Shown here: one piece after another, positions 52,204 through 60,197 of the stretch
Position numbering within the stretch: position 1 is the stretch's first letter
Layout: each line of letters starts with the position of its first letter
NCBI RefSeq assembly: GCF_034274695.1
Contig: NZ_CP128362.1
Location: 992,001-1,056,000 of the forward strand
DNA length: 64,000 nt
Origin: Chitinophaga sp. LS1
Lineage (GTDB): Bacteria; Bacteroidota; Bacteroidia; Chitinophagales; Chitinophagaceae
Direction: 5' to 3'
Program-made: the position numbers and the translations under genes
The notes under the pieces: generated by a model
Told to the model about the DNA's origin: nothing
Database searches by the model: none
The model's input: only the letters and a program-made list of their open reading frames with translations

Positions 52204-52776
52204 ATGCACAACCGGTTCCTCACCAATTTAGCACTACACATATCCCTGGATCCATCTGAAACAGACCTCGTCCTGGCAAAACTCCATTCCCGGCAGGTAA
52301 AAAAGAATACCTACCTCCTGCGCGAAGGAGACATCTGCAGACAATTTTATTTTGTCAATGAAGGCTGTATCAGATTATTCCACACAGATAGTAAAGGTGA
52401 AGATCATAATATTTTATTCTGTCCCGAAAACTGGTGGATCACAGACATCACCAGTTTTTCGGGACAACTACCGGCATTCTATAGCATCAGTACAATGGAA
52501 GATTCAGAAATATTCTACTTCACTCATGATGAATTAGAACAACTCTATCTCACCGTTCCAAAGATCGAACGCTTTTTCCGTATATTAATTCAAAACGGCT
52601 TCAGCATGTATCAAAGGCGTATCACCTCCAATCTATCACTGGCGGCCGATGAAAGATATGCCCGTTTTAGTCAGCTATACCCCGGCCTCGAACAAAGAAT
52701 TACCCAAAAACAAATCGCTTCGTATCTCGGCATTACACCTGCATTCCTCAGTATGATCCGGGGAAAGAAACTATGA
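52204..52776 (+). CDS. Crp/Fnr-family transcription regulator
   Basis: A 190-residue regulator: cyclic-nucleotide-binding-like beta-roll (about 25-115; KKNTYLLREGDICRQFYFVNEGCIRLFH) and C-terminal helix-turn-helix (RITQKQIASYLGITPAFLSMIRG). No Fe-S Cys set. Cotranscribed with the NTF2-like gene. Its end overlaps the convergent methyltransferase gene by 6 bp. Confidence 0.9.
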   Translation: MHNRFLTNLALHISLDPSETDLVLAKLHSRQVKKNTYLLREGDICRQFYFVNEGCIRLFHTDSKGEDHNILFCPENWWITDITSFSGQLPAFYSISTMEDSEIFYFTHDELEQLYLTVPKIERFFRILIQNGFSMYQRRITSNLSLAADERYARFSQLYPGLEQRITQKQIASYLGITPAFLSMIRGKKL

Positions 52777-53373
52777 TTTCTTACACTTTATCAGGTAAAA
52801 CGGATAGTTCTCCGTCACCTCATTGACTTCATACAATCCCGCATTCCCAAATTCCGCCTGAATAGACTCTCTATCATAAAAGTACATATTCACCCCACCA
52901 AACATTTCATATCGATCCTCACTCAACCAGGTACCCTGCCCATAAGTAGGCGCAGCTTTCGAAATCACCGTAAACACCATATACCCACCCGGTTCCAGCT
53001 GTTCATAACAATCCCGGATCAATTTCGCCCGCTCACTACCATCCAGTAAATGAATCAGTGCATAACAAAATACCCCGTCATATTTCTCTTTATCAAACGG
53101 CATCTCCGTAACAGAACCATGATAAATCGTCATGGCCGTTCCATAATGTTTGCGCGCCATATCAATGGCAGTCTGGGAGATCTCAATCCCCGTCACATCC
53201 ATCCCATTCTCCCTGAAGATCTCCGCATTCCGGCCATAACCATACCCAGGTATCAACACTTTTTTCACCCCTTGCTGCAGGAAGAGTTCCTTTGTCAATA
53301 TAGCCGATTGAGCAGGCTCAAAGCCCCACATCTCCTGCTTTTCATTAAAACTCTTTTCCCAGAATTCTGTCAT
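52771..53373 (-). CDS. class I SAM-dependent methyltransferase
   Basis: A 200-residue methyltransferase. VLIPGYGYGRNAEIF (near 40-53) is the SAM-binding motif I, VTGIEISQTAIDMARK motif post-I and DGVFCYALIHLLDGSER motif II; the later YEQLEPGGYMVFTV is motif III. The layout resembles TehB/thiopurine methyltransferase-type proteins. Acceptor unknown. Convergent with the Crp-type gene. Confidence 0.9.
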   Translation of the reverse strand: MTEFWEKSFNEKQEMWGFEPAQSAILTKELFLQQGVKKVLIPGYGYGRNAEIFRENGMDVTGIEISQTAIDMARKHYGTAMTIYHGSVTEMPFDKEKYDGVFCYALIHLLDGSERAKLIRDCYEQLEPGGYMVFTVISKAAPTYGQGTWLSEDRYEMFGGVNMYFYDRESIQAEFGNAGLYEVNEVTENYPFYLIKCKKS

Positions 53374-53403
53374 AATTCTCTACCTTTATTAAAAATATTT
53401 TGA

Positions 53404-53862
53404 ATGACGTCTTTTTCACATACTTCTAAAATATCCCCTGCAGCCTACATAAAATTCCTCTATGCCCAATTCTATAAAAAGCCAACGATCCTCGTTCTCT
53501 ACCTCTTTGCTTTCTACTTTCTGACCCGTATCATAAATGATACCGCTGGTATCCCTTCATTTGAGTTTTATTTTATCATTTTCAGCGTTATTTTCCCTAG
53601 TTTGATGATATACATCACTTTGAAGAAACCAGGCGTAAAAAGGTACGTTTACGCCCCATTACAATATACCTTTACTGACGAAGCCATACTTATCCAGGGC
53701 GAAGACTTCAAAACCGAATTAAAATGGTCTGCCATCCGTAATGTGAAGGTAATGAAGCACCTTCTTTTCTTCAAAACAACAAGAACCAATGGTACCCTTT
53801 TCGATAAAGACCTGCTCACTCCCGAACAATTGGTATTTATCCAATCCAAAATAGCTGCTTAA
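53404..53862 (+). CDS. YcxB-like membrane protein
   Basis: A 152-residue protein with two N-terminal membrane helices (about 28-45 and 53-71) and a C-terminal YcxB-type domain (YTFTDEAILIQGEDFKTELKWSAIRNVKVMKHLLFFKT, LLTPEQLVFIQSK). Function unknown. Overlaps the convergent MFS gene by 4 bp. Confidence 0.82.
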   Translation: MTSFSHTSKISPAAYIKFLYAQFYKKPTILVLYLFAFYFLTRIINDTAGIPSFEFYFIIFSVIFPSLMIYITLKKPGVKRYVYAPLQYTFTDEAILIQGEDFKTELKWSAIRNVKVMKHLLFFKTTRTNGTLFDKDLLTPEQLVFIQSKIAA

Positions 53863-55127
53863 TTATACAGTTTCTTCGAATGTTGTTCGAATCCGCTTCG
53901 AGTGTTGTTCGAATGTTGTTCGAGTGTTCTTCGAATGCTGTTCGAGTGTTCTTCGAATCCGCTTCGAGTGTTCTTCGACGCTTGTTCGACGCTTGTTCGA
54001 CGCTTGTTCGAATAAACCCCTACCAAAAACGCCCCGCCTAACAACCCCAAACTCACCCAAACCACCGCATGTACCCCTCCATGGACAATCACCATACCGC
54101 CTGCCGTCGTACCGATCGTGACTGCCAGATTGCCACAGGAAGTAAATACACTACTTATAAACTCCGGCGCCTCCGGTGCCGACGATATCACATTCATATT
54201 CGATATTAAAAATCCCCCCGTATGCACAAATCCCCATAACAACACCAACCCCACCATCGCATAAATACTCCCTCCGAAAAAATAAACCAACCCCAACACA
54301 CCCCCTAACAAAAGAATAAACCCTAAGGTAGTCTTCTCCATACTCCTACTCAATAACCTTCCGGAAAGCCAGTTCCCCCCAATCCCCACCACACCAAATA
54401 ACAACAACATCACACTTATCCACATTTCATTCATTCCCGTCACTTCCTTCAAATACACAGAAAAATACCCATAGGTCGCATACATCGCCGCTATCATCAA
54501 ACAAGCCAATACAAACTGTCTCCACATCCTCACACTCTTTAACACGGCCAGTTGTGCGCCATACGATTGCCTGACACCCACCGGCATAGAAGGCATCAAC
54601 ACCCACAAACCCAACATCGACAACACATTCACACCTCCACACAACAAAAACGCTGCCTTCCAGCTAAACAAAGTAGCCATGTAAGCAGTCAGCGGTACGC
54701 CCAACACACTCGCTATCGTAAACCCACCAAACACAATCCCCGCCGCCCTCGGCGCTTCTTGCTCCGGCACACTTTTAATCGCGATCGTCAATGCAATCGA
54801 CCAAAACACCGGATGCAAAAACGCCGGCAACATCCGCAAACACAACAAAACATAAAAGTTATGCGTACATGCCGACAAAAATGTGGATACTGCAAACACA
54901 CCTAATACCATCACCATCGCATGCTTACGATTCAACCCCGAAAATAACAACACCATAAACGGCCCAAACAATGCAATCACCAATGCAAACGCACTCAATA
55001 ACCACCCAGCCCTATCCGTTCCTATCCTGAATGCCGCTGCTAATTGCGGTAATATCCCGATCACACTAAACTCCGTAGTAGTGATCCCCAATACCCCCAA
55101 TCCTAATAGATATAATTTCCCTTTCAT
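53859..55127 (-). CDS. MFS efflux transporter (AraJ-like) with repeat-derived C-terminus
   Basis: A 422-residue major facilitator transporter with twelve predicted helices (LGLGVLGITTTEFSVIGILPQLAAAF at the start is typical of the sugar/drug efflux AraJ/NepI group; the Motif A region RKHAMVMVLG follows). Residues after about 375 (SNKRRTSVEQASKNTRSGFE…) are not transporter sequence but the translation of an 11-bp repeat array, adding about 45 charged residues (R/S/E/H/N-rich). I use ATG 55127; the frame is open to 55169. Divergent from an HxlR regulator, a common drug-efflux arrangement. Confidence 0.9.
   Translation of the reverse strand: MKGKLYLLGLGVLGITTTEFSVIGILPQLAAAFRIGTDRAGWLLSAFALVIALFGPFMVLLFSGLNRKHAMVMVLGVFAVSTFLSACTHNFYVLLCLRMLPAFLHPVFWSIALTIAIKSVPEQEAPRAAGIVFGGFTIASVLGVPLTAYMATLFSWKAAFLLCGGVNVLSMLGLWVLMPSMPVGVRQSYGAQLAVLKSVRMWRQFVLACLMIAAMYATYGYFSVYLKEVTGMNEMWISVMLLLFGVVGIGGNWLSGRLLSRSMEKTTLGFILLLGGVLGLVYFFGGSIYAMVGLVLLWGFVHTGGFLISNMNVISSAPEAPEFISSVFTSCGNLAVTIGTTAGGMVIVHGGVHAVVWVSLGLLGGAFLVGVYSNKRRTSVEQASKNTRSGFEEHSNSIRRTLEQHSNNTRSGFEQHSKKLYN
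53875..54011 (-). repeat. 11-bp array of TTCGA units in the MFS gene C-terminus
   Basis: TTCGA occurs at 53875, 53886, 53897 and so on every 11 bp to 54007, thirteen in a row with no slip. The spacers are ATGTTG, ATCCGC, GTGTTC, CGCTTG and the like. Because 11 is not a multiple of 3, three units give one 33-bp, 11-residue period in the protein (SGFEEHS/SIRRTLEQHS). Confidence 0.95.
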
Positions 55128-55202
55128 GCGCTTACATATTTTTTGCGCAAATTTGCAGGAAACAATCACCCACCTGATTGTATATACTTTTTAGTATGCT
55201 AC

Positions 55203-55220
55203 TTACTTTTAGGAAAGTAA
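55203..55220. promoter_or_regulatory. dyad operator between MFS and HxlR genes
   Basis: TTACTTT-TAGG-AAAGTAA is a perfect inverted repeat 12 bp before the HxlR start; a second dyad TATATACTTTTTAGTA lies 12 bp further upstream. HxlR proteins bind such TTAC/GTAA pairs. Confidence 0.55.
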
Positions 55221-55232
55221 ACCAATAACAAC

Positions 55233-55586
55233 ATGCCTGAATTCTTTCACGACAGCAAACTATATTATACGCCTATTGAGTTTGCACTCAGACACATCGG
55301 CGGTACCTGGAAAATGCCGATACTATGGCGCTTACAAAACAAAACCCTACGCTATGGTGAATTAAAGAAAGATATTCCCCACATTACCGACAAAATGCTT
55401 ACCACACAACTGAGAGAACTGGAAGAGCTAGCACTCGTAACCCGCACCCTGTATGCAGGTGTACCACCCAAAGTAGAATATACCCTCACAGAAAAAGGAA
55501 TGAAAGCCATCCCCGTTATCGAAACAATTATGAAATATGGATTTGACCTGATCCAGGAAGCAGGCATCGAATACCCACCCAAATAA
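55233..55586 (+). CDS. HxlR-family transcription regulator
   Basis: A 117-residue winged-helix regulator (ALRHIGGTWKMPILWRLQNKTLRYGELKKDIPHITDKMLTTQLRELEELALVTRTLYAGVPPKVEYTLTEKG). It lacks the usual N-terminal Cys, so it may sense its ligand differently. Divergent from the MFS exporter with two dyads in the intergenic space; it probably represses the exporter. Confidence 0.9.
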   Translation: MPEFFHDSKLYYTPIEFALRHIGGTWKMPILWRLQNKTLRYGELKKDIPHITDKMLTTQLRELEELALVTRTLYAGVPPKVEYTLTEKGMKAIPVIETIMKYGFDLIQEAGIEYPPK

Positions 55587-55619
55587 ATAATCGATATCAC
55601 CACCGACCTCATCACCCAT

Positions 55620-55895
55620 TCAATAGGCGGAGTCAACATCTGACCCTACAAATTCCACCTTCATTTCCTTTACCACTGAACCAGGCCAAAAGTACATAAA
55701 TACCTTGGCAGAAACCCCACCTGGAATAGCTGTCTGTAAGTCTTTAAAACGACGCTTCTCATGTTGTAAAAGCTGGAGAATCACTTCCATTTTCCACTTG
55801 CCATTCAGCACATCCAGGATGTCGTGTGCGACTCCCAGTTGCTGGTTGCAGTCCTTGTTCGAACTGAGCATTGTCTGTATTGGACATCCTTTCAT
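55620..55895 (-). pseudogene. truncated HxlR-family regulator
   Basis: The first ~65 residues are a normal HxlR start (CPIQTMLSSNKDCNQQLGVAHDILDVLNGKWKMEVILQLLQHEKRRFKDLQTAIPGGVSAKV), but where the family continues with the recognition helix and wing this one reads FMYFWPGSVVKEMKVEFVGSDVDSAY and stops. The winged-helix half is missing, so it is probably a broken gene (rearrangement rather than simple frameshift, as no other frame restores it). Confidence 0.7.
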
Positions 55896-56055
55896 ACCAT
55901 AAAAATAAATTTTTTTATGCCATCCGGATAATTGCTTTTAAAGTAGCCTGCTTACCAGCATACTACTGCGGATAAATATTACCTGAGATAGTTGCTTTCT
56001 TCAAAGGTTTGTCTACATAAAGATTTCCTTTCTACAAATCTACAAAGCCCCCTCT

Positions 56056-56100
56056 AAAAAGAGTTTTCAGCTACTTTTAAAAAGCAGCTGAAAACTCTTT
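56056..56100 (-). terminator. terminator using the gene's own last codons
   Basis: Perfect 15-bp inverted repeat AAAGAGTTTTCAGCT (56058-56072) / AGCTGAAAACTCTTT (56086-56100). The 56086-56100 arm is the coding end of the NAD(P)-binding gene (EFSA codons) and the stop codon (56077-56079) lies in the loop; five T follow on the minus strand. Confidence 0.85.
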
Positions 56101-56952
56101 CGCAAATTCTTCAATAGTTGTACGTCCCATTTCCTTTGGTGGATGCAGATCATAATCAGACCTCATGGCACCACTGTGAATCGCTGCGCCCAGTTCTACC
56201 AATGGTGTTACCTGAAAGGGTTGCATCCCTCGTTCTAACAGCGCCTTTGTTACCTGCTCATCTGATAAAGTGACCCATTGCAGATCAGGCTTCCCGATTG
56301 CTGCACCGATGGCCTTTGCAGCAGCACTGGCAGTGATATCTACACTGGCTACATAACGTACCAGATCGCTTTCTTTTTTCACTAACTCCTCTGCCGCAAC
56401 AGTGGCAATATCTCTTGGATGTACCATCACTACCTTATCATCACCACCATAATTAGCACCAATAAATCCTGCATGTTTGATCATGCCCACAAAACTATAC
56501 AAGTTGGTAAAAAATGAACCGGGACGTAAATGTGTGACAGCAACTTCATTGAGCGTATTAATAATCTGCTCTGCATGATAAGACCCCGTAATAAAACCAG
56601 TTCCATTTTCTAAATGCGCCCCCCAACTGCTGAGATGTACAATACGGTTTACACCAGCAGCGTTTACAGCCGCCACATAACTACGCGCAATGGTGGAATA
56701 ATATTCAATATGATCAGGTGCACCGAAATTAGGTGGCTCCATCGCAAACAGTGCATCTGCTCTTTCCAAAGTCTTTGTAAGAAAATCAACATCTTCCAGT
56801 TTGCCGATAGCGGCCTTTGCACCCAACGCTGCTATATCCTGTTGCTTTTCGGGATTCGTGCTGATGACAGTAACCCGATGTCCCTGCTGTAATAAATCCT
56901 GCGTCAATGGCTTGCCTATGTTCCCAAGAGAACCAGTGATAACAATGTGCAT
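56077..56952 (-). CDS. NmrA-type NAD(P)-binding oxidoreductase
   Basis: A 291-residue atypical short-chain dehydrogenase of the NmrA/azoreductase-like group (MHIVITGSLGNIGKPLTQDLLQQGH at the start; IVHLSSWGAH near 106; THLRPGSFFTNLYSF). Related proteins are NADPH quinone reductases or regulators. It lies upstream of a terminator that uses its own 3' end. The AraC gene at 57029, same strand, is its nearest upstream neighbour and may control it. Confidence 0.88.
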   Translation of the reverse strand: MHIVITGSLGNIGKPLTQDLLQQGHRVTVISTNPEKQQDIAALGAKAAIGKLEDVDFLTKTLERADALFAMEPPNFGAPDHIEYYSTIARSYVAAVNAAGVNRIVHLSSWGAHLENGTGFITGSYHAEQIINTLNEVAVTHLRPGSFFTNLYSFVGMIKHAGFIGANYGGDDKVVMVHPRDIATVAAEELVKKESDLVRYVASVDITASAAAKAIGAAIGKPDLQWVTLSDEQVTKALLERGMQPFQVTPLVELGAAIHSGAMRSDYDLHPPKEMGRTTIEEFAKEFSAAF

Positions 56953-57028
56953 GGTGAATTATTTTTTATAGGACAAAGATCTATCGATAAAGGGTTCCTG
57001 ATAAGGGCTGAAAGATGGGAAGATTGGG

Positions 57029-57883
57029 TTAAAAGTCGGAACCTTGCTTGTAAGCAGCCGGTGACATACCGGTTTGGTTTTTGAAAAACTTACCAAAAGT
57101 AGATTGATCTGCAAAATGCAGCATGTCTGAAATCTGAGAAATATTCAGGGAAGGGCTCTGTAATAAAACCTTCGCTTCCAGGGTAACGGCTTCGGAGATC
57201 CAGTCACCCGCAGTTTTACCAGTGATCTCTCTCAGGGTTTCTGTGAGGTGTTTAGGGGTAATAAAGAGTTGCTCTGCATAAAACTTCAGACTCCGCTCTT
57301 TCATAGAATGTGTATTGACCAATCGCTTGAAATCCGCTACCAATAGTTGTCCTCTATTCAGGTTTGCGGTAGAAGCTGCTGTATAAATGGCGGCAATTTC
57401 ATATAGCAAACTATTGATGAGGTTGCGGAGTACATCATCTTTATAAGTTTGCTCCTCAAGGCATTTCTGTTGCAAAAACCGGATAGAATTAATGATCGGC
57501 TGCGGTGAAAGTAAATCTATTACCCCCTTAGCGCCCGCCCAGAAGAAACTGAATTTATCAGGATTCACATGATTATTAGTGGTAATAAAATCTCTTGTAA
57601 AGAAGATATCTGCCAGCTCATATTCAGGCGACATGTATTTCCATTGTTTGATCACATGAGGAGCCAGAATAACCAGGTTTCCCGGCACCACCTGATAGGT
57701 ATCGAGGTTGATGCTCACTTCCGCATGCCCATTTACACATACCCCCAGTTTGTAAAAGTTACTACGGTAGGGCTGGTCGATGGCGATCTTTGGAATCTCC
57801 GGCTTTTGTCCGAGGAAGAAGACACCCTGCGCATCGTTGGTAGTCAGCTGGCCGAGTTGATATGTAGGAATGTGGTTGCTCAT
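57029..57883 (-). CDS. AraC-family transcription regulator
   Basis: A 284-residue regulator: N-terminal cupin-like domain (KLGVCVNGHAEVSINLDTYQVVPGNLVILAPHVIKQW) and AraC helix-turn-helix pair (LKFYAEQLFITPKHLTETLREITGKTAGDWI, ISQISDMLHFADQSTFGKFFKNQTGMSPAAYK). I use ATG 57883 (MSNHIP); the ATG at 57910 lies nearer the dyad. It reads toward the NAD(P)-binding gene 77 bp downstream, a likely target. Confidence 0.88.
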   Translation of the reverse strand: MSNHIPTYQLGQLTTNDAQGVFFLGQKPEIPKIAIDQPYRSNFYKLGVCVNGHAEVSINLDTYQVVPGNLVILAPHVIKQWKYMSPEYELADIFFTRDFITTNNHVNPDKFSFFWAGAKGVIDLLSPQPIINSIRFLQQKCLEEQTYKDDVLRNLINSLLYEIAAIYTAASTANLNRGQLLVADFKRLVNTHSMKERSLKFYAEQLFITPKHLTETLREITGKTAGDWISEAVTLEAKVLLQSPSLNISQISDMLHFADQSTFGKFFKNQTGMSPAAYKQGSDF

Positions 57884-57916
57884 TAATTGCAATGATAACG
57901 ATTTTCTCAAACCAAC

Positions 57917-57965
57917 AATTAACTACGCATTTTAAACATAAAATGTTCAAAATACGTAGTTAATT
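57917..57965. promoter_or_regulatory. 23-bp near-perfect inverted repeat in a divergent promoter
   Basis: Left arm 57917-57939 and right arm 57943-57965 pair over 23 bp with two mismatches (both G-T type) and an AAA spacer. It lies between the AraC gene (start 57883, minus) and the AAA+ ATPase (start 58011, plus), 46 bp before the latter. It could be an operator, a hairpin or a remnant of mobile-element ends. Confidence 0.75.
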
Positions 57966-58010
57966 CAAATTTTCTATTCATTTTAAATATTATTTGTTAA
58001 ATTTACATGG

Positions 58011-59174
58011 ATGATAATTCGCAGATTAGAAGATAAAATAAAGCAAACGCTACAGCGTATTCCATCTGTTGCATTGATGGGGCCACGCCAGATTGGTAAA
58101 ACGACCCTTGCGCTAAATATTTCTGAGGGAATACCATCAGTGTATCTAGATTTGGAGAACTCGCTTGATTTGGAAAGGGTTGCAGATATAAATACTTTCC
58201 ATGAACAAAATAGCGATAAATTAATCATTCTTGACGAGGTGCAGCGTAAGCCTGAAATGTTTACCTCTTTAAGAGGTATTATTGATACTGAGCGCCGCAA
58301 GGGCAAAAAATCAGGACATTTTCTTTTCCTTGGTTCTGCTTCCATTGATCTTTTACAACAATCCAGCGAATCTCTGGCCGGTCGGATTGCTTATATTGAA
58401 CTAAATGGAATTGATGCACTTGAATATTCTGGTGCATTAAATACACTTTGGTTAAGAGGTGGATTTCCAGAAAGTCTGCTTTCAAGTAATGATAAAAATA
58501 GTCTCGATTGGCGTCGCGATTTCATTCGTACCTATTTAGAGAGAGACATACCTCAATTGGGACCACGTATTCCGGCACACTCCCTGGAGCGTTTCTGGAC
58601 AATGCTGGCACACAGCCAAGGTGGTGTGGTAAATTCCTCACAACTAGCCAGAAGTCTGGAAGTATCAGCTACTACGGTCAATCGTTATCTCGACCTCATG
58701 GTTGATTTACTACTTGTAAGGCGTCTGCAGCCATGGACTTTTAATATTGGAAAACGTCTTGTACGCTCTCCCAAAATTTACATCCGTGACAGCGGCATCA
58801 CACATGCATTATTAAACATTGTTGCTTACAATGATTTGCTTAGCCATCCGGTCGTAGGTGGTAGCTGGGAAGGTTTTGTAATTGAGAATTTACTTTCGGT
58901 ACTTCCAGCTAATGCTTTGCCTTACTATTATGGCACTCCGGGTGGTGCTGAAATAGATCTTGTACTGGAGTTCTCGGGCAATGAGAAATGGGCGATAGAA
59001 ATTAAAAGAAGTTCATCGCCTGCATTATCAAAAGGATTTCATATTGCATGCGATGATATCAAAGCAGATCGTCGTTTCGTAGTGTATGCAGGTGATCACC
59101 GCTTTACAATGCGGGAAAATATAGTTGCTATTCCAATTCAGGAGTTAATGCAAGAGTTACTTAATCGTCATTAA
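58011..59174 (+). CDS. AAA+ ATPase with DUF4143 domain
   Basis: A 387-residue ATPase. Walker A GPRQIGKTT (24-32), Walker B ILDEVQ near 88, then a winged-helix-like middle and the C-terminal DUF4143 domain with YYGTPGGAEIDLVLEF and WAIEIKRS, which carries PD-(D/E)xK nuclease-like residues. Family of unknown function, often variable between strains and spread horizontally; some are thought to take part in DNA-related conflict systems. It starts right after the long inverted repeat. No partner gene. Confidence 0.9.
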   Translation: MIIRRLEDKIKQTLQRIPSVALMGPRQIGKTTLALNISEGIPSVYLDLENSLDLERVADINTFHEQNSDKLIILDEVQRKPEMFTSLRGIIDTERRKGKKSGHFLFLGSASIDLLQQSSESLAGRIAYIELNGIDALEYSGALNTLWLRGGFPESLLSSNDKNSLDWRRDFIRTYLERDIPQLGPRIPAHSLERFWTMLAHSQGGVVNSSQLARSLEVSATTVNRYLDLMVDLLLVRRLQPWTFNIGKRLVRSPKIYIRDSGITHALLNIVAYNDLLSHPVVGGSWEGFVIENLLSVLPANALPYYYGTPGGAEIDLVLEFSGNEKWAIEIKRSSSPALSKGFHIACDDIKADRRFVVYAGDHRFTMRENIVAIPIQELMQELLNRH

Positions 59175-59217
59175 AGCAAGACTGGGGAGGCGGCTACTTA
59201 CAATTAATTTTTGTATA

Positions 59218-59349
59218 CTTTTACGGACGGTTGCTTTCAGCAAAGACCTGGACGACGGCTCTTATGGTTATTACATAGGCTATAATGAAAAGGTTGAAAT
59301 CTGTAGATTCCTCAACGATTTCAACCTTTTAGAATGGAATAAACAATAA
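59218..59349 (+). pseudogene. possible gene remnant
   Basis: An open frame without start codon ends at 59347-59349 and reads …TVAFSKDLDDGSYGYYI and then EKVEICRFLNDFNLLEWNKQ, more protein-like than its surroundings. Nothing upstream supplies a start. It may be the C-terminal piece of a lost gene. Its DNA also contains the hairpin at 59288-59330. Confidence 0.25.
59288..59330. terminator. bidirectional intrinsic terminator
   Basis: AAAAGGTTGAAATC (59288-59301) and GATTTCAACCTTTT (59317-59330) form a perfect 14-bp stem with a 15-nt loop between the ATPase gene and the convergent AraC gene. Confidence 0.8.
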
Positions 59350-59351
59350 TA

Positions 59352-60188
59352 TTATTGTCCCGTTCCATACACGAGCGTTTCCCGATACACCAATGGTGAC
59401 ACCTCTGCATTATTCTTAAAAAACCTGCTAAAATAAAACTCATCATTAAACCCCAACTCAAATGCAATCCGCTTCACCGGCTTCGCAGTCATATACAATT
59501 CCCGTTTCGCCTCCGTCATAATCCTCTCCGCAATCAGATGACCAAGGGTTCTGTTAAAATGCGTTTTGCTCAATTTATTCAACGCCTTCGGTGTAATATT
59601 TAATAACCCTGCATAATACCCCGGACTATGTTCCCTTCTATAATATTGCTCAATTGCATCCTTCAATGATTGCAAAATAAAAGGCTCATTACCTACAGGC
59701 ACCACCACTTCCTGCCTTTCCAACTTCATCCTGGATGCATTGATCAGGAAGATCTTCAAAAACGCCATCACCACCTCATACTGTGCCAATGCCGGTCGCG
59801 ACATCTCCTGTTCTATCTGTCTCACAATATTCATCAAAGACGCCATTTCATCCACCTGCAATTGCATCAACGGTGGCGCATAGATATTATTAAACAATAC
59901 ACCATTGCAAGCCACTTCCTCCTCATGTTGATAAATACAAAAAAAGTCAGGATGAAAATTGATCAACACACCTTCAATATCCCCTTTCACCTGAAAAGGC
60001 TGATACAACCCCAACGCCAACAACGTATTCTCCTGGAAAGTATATTCATACAGCTGTCCGCTTCCCTTTGTCACCAGCAGGATAGAATAATAATTATATC
60101 CTTTCTGTTCCTGCAATAACGCCCCTTCTTCAAGGCGAGACACCCTGAAAGCCATATTACCCGTCCGCGAACTGACCAATGTATACAT
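59352..60188 (-). CDS. AraC-family transcription regulator
   Basis: A 278-residue regulator. N-terminal sensing half (GYNYYSILLVTKGSGQLYEYTFQENTLLALGLYQPFQVKG) and C-terminal AraC pair (YYAGLLNITPKALNKLSKTHFNRTLGHLIAERI, VKRIAFELGFNDEFYFSRFFKNNAEVSPLVY). It starts 9 bp after the stop of the NTF2-like gene, so the two form an operon and the regulator may control it. Confidence 0.88.
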   Translation of the reverse strand: MYTLVSSRTGNMAFRVSRLEEGALLQEQKGYNYYSILLVTKGSGQLYEYTFQENTLLALGLYQPFQVKGDIEGVLINFHPDFFCIYQHEEEVACNGVLFNNIYAPPLMQLQVDEMASLMNIVRQIEQEMSRPALAQYEVVMAFLKIFLINASRMKLERQEVVVPVGNEPFILQSLKDAIEQYYRREHSPGYYAGLLNITPKALNKLSKTHFNRTLGHLIAERIMTEAKRELYMTAKPVKRIAFELGFNDEFYFSRFFKNNAEVSPLVYRETLVYGTGQ

Positions 60189-60197
60189 ACACTAAAG

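Noticed and set aside
53881..53960. TTCGAATCC words resembling a tRNA T-loop
   Set aside because: Part of the 11-bp repeat; no acceptor, D or anticodon stems and no CCA.
53863..54060. 65-codon minus-strand frame rich in EQHSK repeats
   Set aside because: An alternative frame of the 11-bp array inside the MFS gene; periodic by construction.
58011..59174. ATPase as part of a multi-gene defence system
   Set aside because: No partner genes in the same transcript; DUF4143 ATPases occur alone and their role is not established.
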